This document shows positions 16,113 to 26,432 of a stretch of DNA of 64,000 bases, in pieces. Origin of the DNA: Burkholderiales bacterium (GTDB lineage: Bacteria; Pseudomonadota; Gammaproteobacteria; Burkholderiales; Burkholderiaceae_C); contig RXJV01000008.1 of assembly GCA_003963075.1 (NCBI GenBank), positions 1 to 64,000 on the forward strand. The letters run 5' to 3'. The notes below the pieces were generated by a model. That model worked only from the letters and a program-made list of their open reading frames with translations, was not told the DNA's origin and ran no database searches. Both the position numbers and the translations under genes were made by a program. Position 1 is the first letter of the stretch; each line of letters opens with the position of its first letter.

Positions 16113-17930
16113 ATGGACACCCGCACCTCCGAAACCCGCCTGCGCATCGAGCGCGTGCGCGATGTCTTGATCGCCGAGGGGCTGCACGCCGTGCTCGTGC
16201 CGTCCAGCGACCCCCACCTGTCCGAATATCTGCCGGGCCGCTGGCGGGGCCGGGAATGGCTGTCGGGCTTCGACGGCTCGGTGGGCAGCCTGGTTGTCAC
16301 GCGCGAGCGGGCCGCGCTGTTTGCCGACAGCCGCTACTGGTCCCAGGCCGAGGCGCAGATCGCCGGCAGCGGCATCCAGCTCGAGAAGACCAACTCCGGC
16401 GCGTCGACCCAGTACATCGACTGGATCGCACAGCAGCTCCAGCCCGGCCAGGTGCTCGCGGTGGACGGCCAGGTGCTCGGCCTGTCGCTGGCCCAACTGC
16501 TGCGCGCGGCGATGCAGCGCGCCGGCATCACGCTGCGCACCGACCTGGACCTGCTCCAACCGGCCTGGATCGACCGGCCGGCCCTGCCCTTCGATGCGGT
16601 GTACGAACACCTGCCGCCGCAGGCCGCGGTGGCGCGCGCGGACAAGCTGGCGCGGGTGCGCCAGGCCATGGCCGCGGTGGGCGCCAGCCATCACTTCATT
16701 TCGACCGTCGACGATGTGGCCTGGCTGCTGAACCTGCGCGGCGCCGATGTCGAGTGCAACCCGGTCTTCATCGCGCATCTGCTGCTGGACGCCAGCGGCG
16801 GGCGCCTGTTCGTCGGCAGCGGCAAGGTGCCCGAAGATGTGACCGCCCGTCTCGCGTCGGACGGCATCCGGCTGGCAGCCTATGGCGAGGCCGGGCCGGC
16901 GCTGGCGGCCCTGCCCGCCGGCGCCCGGCTGCTGATCGACCCGCGGCGCGTGACCCTGGGCCTGCGCGAGGCCGTGCCGGGCACGGTGCAGGTGGTCGAG
17001 CAGATCAACCCGAGCACGCTGCTCAAGAGCCGCAAGACGCCGGCCGAAGCCGAGTTCGTGCGCGAGACCATGGCCCAGGACGGCGCGGCGATGTGCGAGT
17101 TCTACGCCGAGTTCGAGGCCTCGCTGGCCCGGGGCGAGCGTTGGAGCGAGCTCGACATCGACACCCACCTGACCGCGGCGCGCCGCCGCCGGCCGGGCTT
17201 CGTCGGGCCGAGCTTCTCGACCATCGCGGGCTGGATGGCCAACGGCGCCCTGCCGCACTACCGCGCGACGCCGGACTCGTTTGCCTACATCGACGGCGAG
17301 GGCCTGCTGCTGATCGACTCCGGCGGCCAATACCTCGGCGGCACCACCGACATCACCCGCGTCTGGCCGATCGGCCACATCAGCGCGGCGCAAAAGCGTG
17401 ACTACACGCTGGTGCTGAAAGGCACGATCGCGCTGTCGGCCACGCGCTTCCCGCGCGGCACGCTCAGCCCGATGCTCGATGCGATCGCCCGTGCACCGCT
17501 GTGGGCCGAGGGGCTGGACTACGGCCATGGCACCGGCCATGGCGTCGGCTATTTCATGAACGTGCACGAGGGCCCGCAGAGCATCTCCAAGGCCGTCGCC
17601 GAGCCGACGATGGCGATGGAGCCCGGCATGATCACTTCCATCGAACCCGGCCTGTACCGGCCCGGTCAGTGGGGTGTGCGCATCGAGAACCTGGTGCTGA
17701 ACGTCGCGCACCAGACGCCGGAGAACAATGCCTTCGGCGAGATGCTGGCCTTCGAGACGCTGACGCTGTGCCCCATCGACACGCGTTGCATCGACCTGGG
17801 CCTGATGCGCGACGACGAGATCGACTGGCTGAACGATTACCACGCCACCGTCCGCGAGCGCCTGCAGCCGCTGGTCAGCGGTGCGGCGCTGGACTGGCTG
17901 ATCGCCCGCACCGCCCCCCTCTCACGCTGA
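16113..17930 (+). CDS. Aminopeptidase P family metallopeptidase (M24B), long form
   Basis: A 605-residue Xaa-Pro aminopeptidase of the three-domain type. Two creatinase-like N-terminal domains (SSDPHLSEYLPGRWRGREWL; FADSRYWSQAEAQI; ISTVDDVAWLLNLRGADVEC) precede the catalytic pita-bread domain. All five dimetal ligands are visible: IDSGGQY and TTDITRVW (Asp, Asp), GTGHGVGYFMNVHEGP (His), ITSIEPGLY (Glu) and GVRIENLVL (Glu). It removes N-terminal residues before proline and is cytoplasmic, with no signal peptide. It appears to be a single gene with a 240-base leader shared with the divergent ASCH gene; I see no clear regulatory site there. Confidence 0.94.
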   Translation: MDTRTSETRLRIERVRDVLIAEGLHAVLVPSSDPHLSEYLPGRWRGREWLSGFDGSVGSLVVTRERAALFADSRYWSQAEAQIAGSGIQLEKTNSGASTQYIDWIAQQLQPGQVLAVDGQVLGLSLAQLLRAAMQRAGITLRTDLDLLQPAWIDRPALPFDAVYEHLPPQAAVARADKLARVRQAMAAVGASHHFISTVDDVAWLLNLRGADVECNPVFIAHLLLDASGGRLFVGSGKVPEDVTARLASDGIRLAAYGEAGPALAALPAGARLLIDPRRVTLGLREAVPGTVQVVEQINPSTLLKSRKTPAEAEFVRETMAQDGAAMCEFYAEFEASLARGERWSELDIDTHLTAARRRRPGFVGPSFSTIAGWMANGALPHYRATPDSFAYIDGEGLLLIDSGGQYLGGTTDITRVWPIGHISAAQKRDYTLVLKGTIALSATRFPRGTLSPMLDAIARAPLWAEGLDYGHGTGHGVGYFMNVHEGPQSISKAVAEPTMAMEPGMITSIEPGLYRPGQWGVRIENLVLNVAHQTPENNAFGEMLAFETLTLCPIDTRCIDLGLMRDDEIDWLNDYHATVRERLQPLVSGAALDWLIARTAPLSR

Positions 17931-18020
17931 ACGGCGCGGGCGCTGCCGGCATGGCGACGCGGGTTCAGGCGCCCTCCGCTCATGCATGGTCTGCGGCCGC
18001 AGCGGCCGGTCGGGCGAGGC

Positions 18021-19100
18021 ATGGACAGGGTTGAGGTCGCCGTCATCGGTGCCGGCGTCGTCGGACTGGCCGTCGCGCGTGCCTTGGCCCGGCGCGGCCG
18101 CGAGGTGGTCATCATCGAGGCCGCCGCTGCCATCGGCACCGGCGTCTCCTCGCGCAGCAGCGAGGTCATACACGCCGGCCTCTACCACCCGCCCGGCAGC
18201 CAGAAGGCGCGGCTGTGCGTGCGCGGCAAGGCCCTGCTCTACGACTACTGCCGCGCGCGTGGCGTGGCCCACCGGCGCTGCGGCAAGCTGATCGTTGCGA
18301 CCACCGCAGCCGGCCTCGCGCAACTCGCCCGGCTGGCCGAACAGGCGGCGGCGAATGGCGTCGACGACCTCCGGCTGCTGAGCCGTGCCGAGGCACGGAC
18401 CCTCGAACCCGCGCTGGACTGCACCGGGGCGCTGCTGTCACCGTCGAGCGGCATCGTCGACAGCCACGGCCTGATGCTGGCGCTGCTGGCCGATGCCGAG
18501 GCGGCCGGTGCCACCCTGGCCCTGGCCAGTCGCGTGAGCGGCGGCGCCCGCGCCGGCGACGGTTGGCGGTTGCAGGTCGATGGCTTCGAGCTGGCTGCAG
18601 GCAGCGTCGTCAACGCGGCCGGGCTGTTCGCCGGGCCGCTGGCGCAGGCCCTCGGTGCCGACGTGCCACCGACCCGATTCGCGCGCGGCCACTACTTTGC
18701 GCTGGCCGGCGCCGCGCCGTTTCGCCACCAGATCTACCCGCTGCCGGTCGAGGGCGGGCTGGGCATTCACCTGACGCTGGACCTGGGCGGCCACGCCCGC
18801 TTCGGGCCGGATGTGCAATGGCTGGCTGACACGGATCCGGCCACGCTGGACTATCGCGTCGAACCCGCGCTGGCGCCGGGCTTCGAAGCCGAGGTGCGCC
18901 GCTACTGGCCCGGCCTGCCGCCTGGCGCCCTGCAGCCCGCCTACAGCGGCGTGCGTCCCAAGCTGAGCGGGCCGGGCGAGCCGGCTGCCGACTTCCTCAT
19001 CGAGCGCAGCCTGCCCGGCCTGGTGAACCTGCTGGGCATCGAATCGCCCGGGCTGACCGCAGCACTGGCCCTGGCCGAGGAGGTTGCGCTTCGGCTCTGA
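18021..19100 (+). CDS. FAD-dependent oxidoreductase, L-2-hydroxyglutarate oxidase-like
   Basis: A 359-residue DAO-family flavoprotein. The ATG at 18021 leads directly into the FAD-binding Rossmann motif [20 protein letters not shown]. The pattern [20 protein letters not shown], followed by [13 protein letters not shown], is typical of the LhgO / L2HGDH group, as is the C-terminal [12 protein letters not shown] and [19 protein letters not shown]. The family oxidises L-2-hydroxyglutarate to 2-oxoglutarate with electrons passed to quinone; other small hydroxyacids are possible. Gene appears monocistronic, 90 bases after the peptidase. Confidence 0.88.
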   Translation: MDRVEVAVIGAGVVGLAVARALARRGREVVIIEAAAAIGTGVSSRSSEVIHAGLYHPPGSQKARLCVRGKALLYDYCRARGVAHRRCGKLIVATTAAGLAQLARLAEQAAANGVDDLRLLSRAEARTLEPALDCTGALLSPSSGIVDSHGLMLALLADAEAAGATLALASRVSGGARAGDGWRLQVDGFELAAGSVVNAAGLFAGPLAQALGADVPPTRFARGHYFALAGAAPFRHQIYPLPVEGGLGIHLTLDLGGHARFGPDVQWLADTDPATLDYRVEPALAPGFEAEVRRYWPGLPPGALQPAYSGVRPKLSGPGEPAADFLIERSLPGLVNLLGIESPGLTAALALAEEVALRL

Positions 19101-19157
19101 GCCGGCCTGGCCGTGGCGTCCGGGGCGGGTGCAGGCGGGCGCTGAGCTGTGGGCCGC

Positions 19158-21401
19158 TCAGATCGCGAAGGCGGCGTCGGCCGCTGCCGTGGCGCGCGGC
19201 CAGAGCGCCAGGCCGCCGCCCAGGCTCCAGGCCTGCGGATGCCCGAGGCGGCGCAGCGCCTGAGCCGCCTGGGCGCTGCGGTTGCCGCTGCGGCAGAAGA
19301 ACACCACCGGCGTCTCGGCCGGCAAGGCCAGCCAGCGGGTCAGCGCATTGGGCAGGCCTGACAACGCCACGGCCTCGCGCTGCACCGTCGTGCCCAGCTC
19401 CGGAGCCTGGCCCAGCCGCTGCTCATAGGGCTCGCGCACATCCACCAGCACGAGCTGCGGCTGCTCGCGTGCCATCTGCACCAGGCCGGCCGGACTCAAC
19501 TCGCTGCAGGCCCGCGAGCCGTTGGCGTCGACGCGTGCGCCGCAGGCGATGGTCTGGTATTCGGTCAGCGCCAGGCCCTGCTCCAGCTCGGCCTTGGCCG
19601 CCGCGAACGCGGCATCGTCGATGCGCCCGCCCAGCAGGTCGCCCAGCAGCGGCTGGGCCGCGCATTCCACGGCCAGCGTGGTGGCGAAACGATCGTCGTA
19701 GTCATGCCCGGGCAGCAGCAGGGCATGCGGCCCGACGGCCTGCTCCAGACGCCGCAGCGAGCGGGCAAAGTCTTGCGGCGCGCTCTGCTCGAAGTCGCTG
19801 CGCCCCAGGGCCCCAGGCATCACGGTGTCACCGACAAAGGCCAGACGCAGCTGCTCAGCCTCGTGCAGCAGATAGGCGGTCGAGTCCTGGGTGTGGCCGG
19901 GCAGGGCCAGGCGCGTCAGCTTCAGTCGGCCGAGCTCGATGGTCTCGGCAGCCCGCGGCCAGCCCAGCGCTTCGACATCGGCATGCGGCGCCTGCAGCGT
20001 GGCCAGCAGCTCCGCGGCGGACGAGGCGTGGTCGCCGTGGCTGTGCGTGTCGAGCACCGCCGCCAGCGCATAGTCCTGGCAGCGCAGCCACTGCGCGAGA
20101 CGCTCGGTCAATTCGGGCAGGGGGTCGATCACGACCGCACGGCGGCTGGCCGCATCGGCCAGCACATAGCAGCAGGCACCGTCGACGACGAGGCGGCTGA
20201 GGCCTTCGGCTGGCAGCGCATGGCCCGGCGCGTTCGGGTCCAGGCAGCTGGCGCGCAGCGATTCGCCGCAGACCCGGATGCGCGCGCAGGCCTCGTCGAC
20301 AAAGCCTGCATCCATCAGCGGGCCGAAGGACAGCCGCAGCGCCGACGCCGTCTGCCAGGCCGGCAGGCCCATGGCTTCGAGCACATAGCTGGGCTGGGCC
20401 TTGGACGCGCTGCAGGCCGAGCCGCCGCTGACGCGCATCTCGGCCGCATCGAACAGGTCCAGCAGCAGCTTGGAGCTGACGCCCGGAACGGCGAAGTTCA
20501 GCGTGGTCGGCAGGCAGAGCTCGGCCGGCGCATTGAAGACCAGGCCCGGAAAGGCCTGCTGCAGCGCCGCGGCAAGCCGGTCACGCCAGGCTGCCAGCGT
20601 CGCGGCGTCACGGAAGGTGTTGCCGTCCTCCAGCGCGGCCAGCACGGCGCCCAGTGCCGCGATGCCGGACATGTTCTCGGTGCCGGAACGCAGCGCGCCC
20701 TCCTGCCCGCCGCCGGCCAGCAGGGGCGTGAACGGTGCGCCAGCACGGACATAGAGCATGCCGATGCCCTTGGGCGCATACAGCTTGTGGCCGGAGAAAG
20801 GCGCGTAGTCGATGCGCCGCTCGGCCAGGCGCAAGGGCAGCTTGCCCAGGGCCTGAACCCCGTCCACCATCCACAGCGCGGGGCTGCCGGCCAGCGCGGC
20901 CTCGATGCCGTCGAGGTCGCTGATGACCCCGGTTTCGTTGTTGGCGGCCATCGTGCACACCAGGCCGGCCCGCGGCGCATGCCGGCGCAGCCAGTCCAGG
21001 TCATGGCGGCCGTCCCGGCCGACCGGGATCGCCAGCAGCTGCAGATTCAGCCCGAGCAGCGCGTTCCAGTGCTTGATGGCTTCCGGGACGGCCTTGTGCT
21101 CGGTGGCGCCGTAGAGCAGCAGTTCGGGCCGCTGCGGGCGCTCACGCAGCGCGCTGAGCGCCGACAGCACGGCCGTCTGGATGCCTTCGGTCGCGCCACT
21201 GAGGAAGAGCAGCTGGCCCGTGCTGGCACCCAGCACGCGGCGCGCACGGGCCCGCACGCCGTCCATCAGCGCCCTCGCCTTCAGGCCGGTGCTGTGGATG
21301 CTGCTGGGATTGCCGAAGTCCTCGGCCATCGCCGCCAGCGCGGCCTCGCGGGCCTGGGGAAGGACGGGCGTGGTGGCATTGGCGTCGAGATAGATTTCCA
21401 T
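19158..21401 (-). CDS. Three-domain fusion: cysteine desulfurase / metallo-beta-lactamase hydrolase / rhodanese
   Basis: A 747-residue protein. Residues 1-385 are a NifS/IscS-type PLP desulfurase: YLDANATTPV, ATEHKAVPEA, AANNETGV, the PLP lysine K206 in FSGHKLYAPKG and the persulfide Cys330 in GGSACSAS. Residues about 400-615 are a metallo-beta-lactamase domain resembling ETHE1-type persulfide dioxygenases, with THSHGDH (H453, H455, D457, H458), PGHT (H503), FVGDT (D525) and LPGHDYDD (H566). Residues about 632-747 are a rhodanese with active-site loop FCRSGNRS (C703). All catalytic residues are intact, so the chain could take sulfur from cysteine, pass it as persulfide, and oxidise or transfer it. 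The ATG at 21401 is preferred to one 60 bases upstream. It is divergent from a DecR-like cysteine-type regulator. Confidence 0.88.
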   Translation of the reverse strand: MEIYLDANATTPVLPQAREAALAAMAEDFGNPSSIHSTGLKARALMDGVRARARRVLGASTGQLLFLSGATEGIQTAVLSALSALRERPQRPELLLYGATEHKAVPEAIKHWNALLGLNLQLLAIPVGRDGRHDLDWLRRHAPRAGLVCTMAANNETGVISDLDGIEAALAGSPALWMVDGVQALGKLPLRLAERRIDYAPFSGHKLYAPKGIGMLYVRAGAPFTPLLAGGGQEGALRSGTENMSGIAALGAVLAALEDGNTFRDAATLAAWRDRLAAALQQAFPGLVFNAPAELCLPTTLNFAVPGVSSKLLLDLFDAAEMRVSGGSACSASKAQPSYVLEAMGLPAWQTASALRLSFGPLMDAGFVDEACARIRVCGESLRASCLDPNAPGHALPAEGLSRLVVDGACCYVLADAASRRAVVIDPLPELTERLAQWLRCQDYALAAVLDTHSHGDHASSAAELLATLQAPHADVEALGWPRAAETIELGRLKLTRLALPGHTQDSTAYLLHEAEQLRLAFVGDTVMPGALGRSDFEQSAPQDFARSLRRLEQAVGPHALLLPGHDYDDRFATTLAVECAAQPLLGDLLGGRIDDAAFAAAKAELEQGLALTEYQTIACGARVDANGSRACSELSPAGLVQMAREQPQLVLVDVREPYEQRLGQAPELGTTVQREAVALSGLPNALTRWLALPAETPVVFFCRSGNRSAQAAQALRRLGHPQAWSLGGGLALWPRATAAADAAFAI

Positions 21402-21530
21402 ACGGCAGGTCCGGTCGTGGCAAGCGAAGCGCTGCCCGGAATTGTGGCGAGCGCGGCGCAAAAAGCGGTTGCGCGCTGCGCTGACCGGCGCGCCACGACG
21501 AGCTATTTTTTGCTACGTATCATCCAAAGC

Positions 21531-21998
21531 ATGAAATTGGATTCCATTGACGTTCGGATTCTGGAAATCCTTCAGCAGGATGCAGACATCCAGGTCGCCG
21601 AAGTGGCGCAACGTGTGGGACTGTCGACGACGCCCTGTTGGCGGCGCATCCAGAAGCTCAAGGCCGACGGCGTCATCACCCGCCAGGTGGCCTTGCTGGA
21701 CGCGCGCAAGGTCAATGTCGGTGTCACGGTGTTTGTCTCGGTACGAACCCGCACGCACAGCCAGGCCTGGTTCGAGACCTTCAAAGCCACGGTCCAGGCC
21801 ATTCCCGAAGTGGTCGAGTTCTACCGGATGAGCGGCGACGTGGACTATCTGCTGCGGGTGGTGGTGCCCGACATCGCCGCCTACGACCGGGTCTATCAGC
21901 GGCTGATCGCCGGCACGCAGCTGCACGATGTGAGCTCCAGCTTTGCGATGGAGGAACTCAAGCTAACGACGGCGCTGCCGTTGAGCTACATCCGCTGA
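21531..21998 (+). CDS. Lrp/AsnC-family regulator, DecR (YbaO)-like
   Basis: A 155-residue regulator: helix-turn-helix (residues 1-60: IDVRILEILQQDADIQVAEV, then VGLSTTPCWRRIQKLKADGV) and a ligand-sensing RAM domain (VVEFYRMSGDVDYLLRVVVP, ending SSFAMEELKLTTALPL). STTPCWRR and the SSFAME-K-TT-LP ending closely resemble E. coli DecR/YbaO, which activates cysteine detoxification genes. It lies 129 bases from the divergent desulfurase fusion, so it probably senses cysteine or a related amino acid and controls that gene. The leader is AT-rich just before the ATG (AGCTATTTTTTGCTACGTAT). It is the last gene before the alpha-glucan locus and is convergent with pulA. Confidence 0.88.
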   Translation: MKLDSIDVRILEILQQDADIQVAEVAQRVGLSTTPCWRRIQKLKADGVITRQVALLDARKVNVGVTVFVSVRTRTHSQAWFETFKATVQAIPEVVEFYRMSGDVDYLLRVVVPDIAAYDRVYQRLIAGTQLHDVSSSFAMEELKLTTALPLSYIR

Positions 21999-22021
21999 GC
22001 CCGAGCTGGCGCCGGCCCAGC

Positions 22022-24721
22022 CTATTCGCTGACGAACACGACGGCGGTGCGGCCCGGCACGGTGAAGCGGCCAGCCGCGGCGCGGGCCTGCGCCGCGCGT
22101 CGGTCGGCCGCACCGGCGCCGCGGTGCACCGGGTGCAGGCGCCATGCGGTGCCGGCCTCCTCGGGCAGGTCCAGGGTCTGCGGGGTCGGCGCCACGTTGA
22201 TGAAGCTCATCACGGCCTTGAAGCCGGCGCCTGGCAGGGCACTGCCATCGATGCGGGTGGCCACCAGCACCGGGTTCTGGCCGGGGCCGCTGCCGGGAAA
22301 GCTGACGCGCTGCTGGATCTGCGCGGCGCTCGCAAGCCGCAGCAGCGGCGTGCTGGCCCTGATCCTCAGCAGATCGCGGAAGGCGTCACGGGCCCACACG
22401 ATATCGGACGGGCGCGGCGCGATACCCGGGCGAGCCAGGCGTTCTCGGGCCAGCGCCCAGTCGCGGCCGTCCTTGCCGAAGTTGTCCCGTTTGGGCGGCA
22501 GGCCGGTGCCGAAGTGATTGGTCTGGTAAGTCCAGTCCAGGCGGTTGAACCAGTCGCCGGAGTCGTAGCTGTTGCGGTCCAGACTCTTGCTGCGCAGGAT
22601 GTCCTGGCCGGCATGGAAGTAGGCGACGCCCTGACTGAACGCGACCAGGGCCGCGCCCAGCAGCTGCACGCGCGCGCGCTCGGCGGGCGAGGTGTCGAGC
22701 GGCAGCTTCATCGCATTGCTGTCGAACAGGGTCTGGTTGTCGTGGTTCTCCACATAGTTGACAACCTCGCCCGGCTCGCTCGCGTAGCCGGCCGGCTGGT
22801 TGCCATAGGCAATCTGATCCAGGCGCCGGGTCTCGCCGCGCCAGGTGGTCAATGCGTAGCCGCGCAGCGAGCCGGCCAGGCCGACGCGAATCAGGTCGGC
22901 GGCCATCGGCAGCGCTTCGGGCTCAGCATGCGCAAGCGCATTGGGCGCATAGACCAGGCCATTGAGCCAGCCCTGGCGGGCCACGCTGTCGTTCCCGCTC
23001 TCGCCCGGCGATCCTCCACGCGCGGCGTCGCGGCCACGATCGCTGAAGCTGCCGATGCCGCTGCCGTTCAGGCTCAGCTGCGAGGCCTGCACAAAGCGCG
23101 CCCCGTCGGCCACTTCGCCGAAATTCCAGCCCTCGCCGAGCAACTGCACCGGCCGGCCGGCTGCGGCATTGACGCGGACCTGCAGGCGCTCCATGGCCTC
23201 GCGCGGCTGATGGCCCATCAGGTCGAAGCGCATCGAGTCGATCTTGTACTCGCGCACCCACAGCGCGGCCGAGTCGATCATCAGCTTGGCCATCATGCGG
23301 TGCTCGGTGGCGGTGTTGTCGCAACAGGTGGATCGCTCGATCTCGCCCTGGGCATTGAGGCGGTGGTAGTAGCCCGGCACGAGCCGGTCCAGCACCGACT
23401 TGGGGTTCTGGCCCGCGGCAGCCATGTGGTTGTAGACCATGTCCATGCCCACGCGCAGGCCCGCCCGGTGCAGGGCCATCACCATCTGCCGGAATTCGAT
23501 GACGCGCCTGAGCGGGTCGGTCGCATAGCTGCCCTCGGGCGCATTGAAATGCCAGGGGTCGTAGCCCCAGTTGAAGCAGTCGTCGGCCGCGACCGCCATC
23601 ACGGCGGCCTGCTGGGCGTCGCTGTCCGGCGGGGCCGCGGGCACAGCCGGCTGCTTGCAGCCGCGCTCGGGCACGCTGGCGAAGTCAAACACCGGCAGCA
23701 GGTGCACGTCGGTCAGCCCTGCCCGGGCCAGCGCGCGCAGATGCTTCATGCCTCTAGACGCCGGCTCGGTGAAGGCCAGGTATTTGCCACGCCACGCCGG
23801 ACGCACGCTGGCGTCGCTGGCAGAGAAATCGCGCACATGCAGTTCGTAGATGATCTGGTCGGTACTCGCCTTGATCCGGTCCGGACGCGTCAGGCGGTCC
23901 CAACCGGGCGGCTTCAAGGCGGGCGAGGCCAGATCGGCCACCAGGCTGAGCCGGGAGTCCGCAGTCAGCGCGGTCGAGTAAGGGTCGGTGACGAGATTGC
24001 GCACCAGGCCATGGGTCGGCGTGACGACGTCAACGAGATAGCGATAGGCCTGGCCGCTCAGGTCACCAGCCAGCTCGGCACGCCAGACGCCGGTGCTCGC
24101 GTCGAATTGCATCGCATCGATGCTGACGGCCGGTGCCTCGGGGCCGGCATGCCGGCACAGCATCACGCGCTGCGCGGTCGGCGCCCAGACCGCAAAGCGG
24201 GTGCGCGCCGCATCCGGCCGGGCACCGAGGTCGTCGACCTGCTCCGCCGCGGCATAGAGCTCGTCGAGGGCGCCCGCGAGCTGGATGCCGGTCGCGGCGA
24301 TCACCCGGCCGTCGCCTGCCTCGTGCACCAGCAGCAATTGCTCGCGCAGCAAGGCCTTGACGTCCACCGGCCCGATATCGAAGCGCGGCCCCGCACCAAT
24401 GAAGCGAAAACGGGCCGGCACTGCGGCAGCGCTGGCCGCCAGGTCGATCCCGCCTTCCGACCCGCCCACCGGCTCGCCGGGCAGCGCGCGCAGGCTGGCC
24501 GCGCGCGCGTGATGCAGGCGCACCCGCTCGCCCGGCCCGACCACCAGGCCCGGCCATTGCACGGTGCGCCCGTCCAGCCAATAGGCCTGGGCCAAGGGAC
24601 GCTGGGCGGGCGCCGGTTGCGGCACGGCAGCATCGCAGTCCGCCAGATCAGCGGCCCGCGCGGCGCCAGCCAGCAGGGCCAGCACCCACAGCGCGGACAG
24701 CGCAAGGCGTTGCGGCATCAT
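22022..24721 (-). CDS. pulA: Exported pullulanase-type alpha-1,6-glucosidase
   Basis: An 899-residue GH13 debranching enzyme with a Sec signal peptide ([18 protein letters not shown], cleaved near residue 23). After an N-terminal starch-binding/Ig-like region, a CBM48-type module ([20 protein letters not shown]) leads into the catalytic barrel: [18 protein letters not shown] (the pullulanase YNWGYDP signature), [10 protein letters not shown], the nucleophile Asp in [10 protein letters not shown] (about residue 500), the acid Glu in [10 protein letters not shown] (about 532) and Asp in VENHDN (about 657). It hydrolyses alpha-1,6 branches in pullulan or limit dextrins, in the periplasm or outside. 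Its 112-base divergent region with the GH13 pair holds two operator-like palindromes. Confidence 0.95.
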   Translation of the reverse strand: MMPQRLALSALWVLALLAGAARAADLADCDAAVPQPAPAQRPLAQAYWLDGRTVQWPGLVVGPGERVRLHHARAASLRALPGEPVGGSEGGIDLAASAAAVPARFRFIGAGPRFDIGPVDVKALLREQLLLVHEAGDGRVIAATGIQLAGALDELYAAAEQVDDLGARPDAARTRFAVWAPTAQRVMLCRHAGPEAPAVSIDAMQFDASTGVWRAELAGDLSGQAYRYLVDVVTPTHGLVRNLVTDPYSTALTADSRLSLVADLASPALKPPGWDRLTRPDRIKASTDQIIYELHVRDFSASDASVRPAWRGKYLAFTEPASRGMKHLRALARAGLTDVHLLPVFDFASVPERGCKQPAVPAAPPDSDAQQAAVMAVAADDCFNWGYDPWHFNAPEGSYATDPLRRVIEFRQMVMALHRAGLRVGMDMVYNHMAAAGQNPKSVLDRLVPGYYHRLNAQGEIERSTCCDNTATEHRMMAKLMIDSAALWVREYKIDSMRFDLMGHQPREAMERLQVRVNAAAGRPVQLLGEGWNFGEVADGARFVQASQLSLNGSGIGSFSDRGRDAARGGSPGESGNDSVARQGWLNGLVYAPNALAHAEPEALPMAADLIRVGLAGSLRGYALTTWRGETRRLDQIAYGNQPAGYASEPGEVVNYVENHDNQTLFDSNAMKLPLDTSPAERARVQLLGAALVAFSQGVAYFHAGQDILRSKSLDRNSYDSGDWFNRLDWTYQTNHFGTGLPPKRDNFGKDGRDWALARERLARPGIAPRPSDIVWARDAFRDLLRIRASTPLLRLASAAQIQQRVSFPGSGPGQNPVLVATRIDGSALPGAGFKAVMSFINVAPTPQTLDLPEEAGTAWRLHPVHRGAGAADRRAAQARAAAGRFTVPGRTAVVFVSE

Positions 24722-24743
24722 GGTCTCCTCATGTTTTCAAAAT

Positions 24744-24758
24744 AGTAGCAAAACTACA
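24744..24758. promoter_or_regulatory. HexR-like operator in front of pulA
   Basis: AGTAG-CAAAA-CTACA, 23-37 bases upstream of the pulA start. The same 15 bases recur in front of glucokinase at 52293. It is a one-mismatch copy of the window-wide palindrome TGTAG-N5-CTACA. Confidence 0.65.
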
Positions 24759-24819
24759 TTTCTTCGGATTCGAGCGACTTCAAACAATATGAACTCGATA
24801 TGCTTCAACCTGGAGACAA

Positions 24820-24834
24820 AGTAGTTTGAATACA
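24820..24834. promoter_or_regulatory. HexR-like operator overlapping the start of the GH13 pair
   Basis: AGTAG-TTTGA-ATACA, a degenerate copy of TGTAG-N5-CTACA. Its last base is the A of the ATG at 24834, a position expected to block transcription or early elongation when bound. Pairing with the pulA site 62 bases away could allow DNA looping or joint control of both divergent transcripts. Confidence 0.5.
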
Positions 24835-26432
24835 TGAAAGCATCAAAACTCCTGATCAGCCTCGCCCTCTACGGCGCGTTGGCGGCCCAGGCCCAGATCG
24901 ATACCGGCCCGGTACCAGCGCAACCACGGCCGAGCGCCCTGCCCGCGGACTGGCAGCACGGCGTCTTCATGGAGATCTTCGTGCGGGCCTACCAAGACAG
25001 CGACGGCGACGGTGTGGGCGACCTGCGCGGGCTGATCCAGCGGCTCGACTACCTCAAGACGCTGGGCATCAGTGGCATCTGGCTGATGCCCATCACCGCC
25101 AGCTCCGACCACGACCATGGCTATGCGACGACCGACTACCGCCGCATCGAGCCGCAGTACGGCACGCTGGCCGATTTCGACGAGCTGATCCGCGCGGCGC
25201 ACCGGCGCGGCATCGGCGTCGTGATGGACTACGTCATCAACCATGCCTCCTGGCAGTTCCCGCCCTTCCTGCAGGCCGTGGCCGACCGCAGCAGCCCCTG
25301 GCGCCGCTGGTTCGTCTGGAACTCCGACCCGGGCCCGGGCTGGGACATCTGGGGCAAGGTGCCGTGGTACGACGCCAGCACCCAACCCTGGACCTGGACC
25401 GGAGAATTCAAGGACTTGCCGCCGCTCAAGCCGGGGTCGCCGGACATCTACTTCGGCACCTTCGGCCCACACATGCCCGACTTCGACCTGCGCAACCCCG
25501 ACGTGGTCCGCTACCACGAGGACTCGCTGCGCTTCTGGCTCAACCGCGGCCTGGACGGCTACCGGCTCGACGCCGTGCCCCATCTGATCGAGAACAGCGC
25601 CAAGGACTGGAACGACCAGCCCGAGAGCCGCGCGCTGACCAAGCATTTCCAGGACCTGATCAAGAGCTATCCGGGCCGCTACGTCGTCTGCGAGGCGACC
25701 GCCGAGCCGATCGCCTACGGCGCACCAGAGGTCTGCGGCGGCGCCTTCGCCTTTCAGCTGAACTACGAGCTGCTGAAGGCCGCCAAGGGGGACGCCGGCG
25801 CGGTTCGGCGCGTGGCTGATTACTACCGGAGCATGGCGCCGACGATGGCGACCTTCCTGCACAACCATGACATCTTCACCGGCCAGCGCGTCTGGGACCA
25901 GTTGCGCGGCGACGAGGCGCGCTACCGGCTTGCGGCGGCCAGCTATCTGCTGCTGCCGGGCACGCCCTTCATCTACTACGGAGAGGAGATCGGGCAGGCC
26001 GGCGTCGACGGCCCGGCCGATGAACCCCTGCGCGCGCCGATGAGCTGGTCGCCGACGGGCGGCTTCACGGCGGGCGGCCAGCCGTTCCGGGCGCTGTCGC
26101 TCAACCGCAGCCGCCACAACGCCGAAACCCAGGCCGCCGAGGCCGGCTCGTTGCTCCACTTCTACCGGGAACTGATCGCGCTGCGCCGGGGGTCCAAGGC
26201 GTTGACCCTGGGCCGCTACCAGGCCGACCATGTCGACGGCCTGGTCTGGCACTTCGAGCGCCGGCGTGCGGGCGAACGCGTCATGGTGGCACTGAACTAC
26301 GGCGACACGCCCGCCACCATGGAGCTGCCGACCCGGGCCCGGCCCCTGCATCCCAGAGGCCAGGCGCTGGCCGCCGGCCGCGTCACCCTGCCGCCCCTTT
26401 CACTGCGCGTCTACCGGCTGGAAACGAAATGA
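24834..26432 (+). CDS. Exported GH13 alpha-glucosidase/amylase-family hydrolase
   Basis: A 532-residue alpha-amylase-superfamily enzyme with a signal peptide (ISLALYGALAAQAQ). Catalytic regions: VFMEIFVRAYQDSDGDGVGD, VVMDYVINH, nucleophile Asp in GYRLDAVPHL (about residue 244), acid Glu in VVCEATAEP (about 286) and Asp in FLHNHDIF (about 343). The layout resembles trehalose synthase / oligo-1,6-glucosidase subfamilies more than classical alpha-amylase, and the C-terminal beta domain is short. It probably releases glucose or trims maltodextrins in the periplasm. The next gene overlaps its stop by 4 bases, so the two GH13 enzymes are co-translated. Confidence 0.9.
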   Translation: MKASKLLISLALYGALAAQAQIDTGPVPAQPRPSALPADWQHGVFMEIFVRAYQDSDGDGVGDLRGLIQRLDYLKTLGISGIWLMPITASSDHDHGYATTDYRRIEPQYGTLADFDELIRAAHRRGIGVVMDYVINHASWQFPPFLQAVADRSSPWRRWFVWNSDPGPGWDIWGKVPWYDASTQPWTWTGEFKDLPPLKPGSPDIYFGTFGPHMPDFDLRNPDVVRYHEDSLRFWLNRGLDGYRLDAVPHLIENSAKDWNDQPESRALTKHFQDLIKSYPGRYVVCEATAEPIAYGAPEVCGGAFAFQLNYELLKAAKGDAGAVRRVADYYRSMAPTMATFLHNHDIFTGQRVWDQLRGDEARYRLAAASYLLLPGTPFIYYGEEIGQAGVDGPADEPLRAPMSWSPTGGFTAGGQPFRALSLNRSRHNAETQAAEAGSLLHFYRELIALRRGSKALTLGRYQADHVDGLVWHFERRRAGERVMVALNYGDTPATMELPTRARPLHPRGQALAAGRVTLPPLSLRVYRLETK

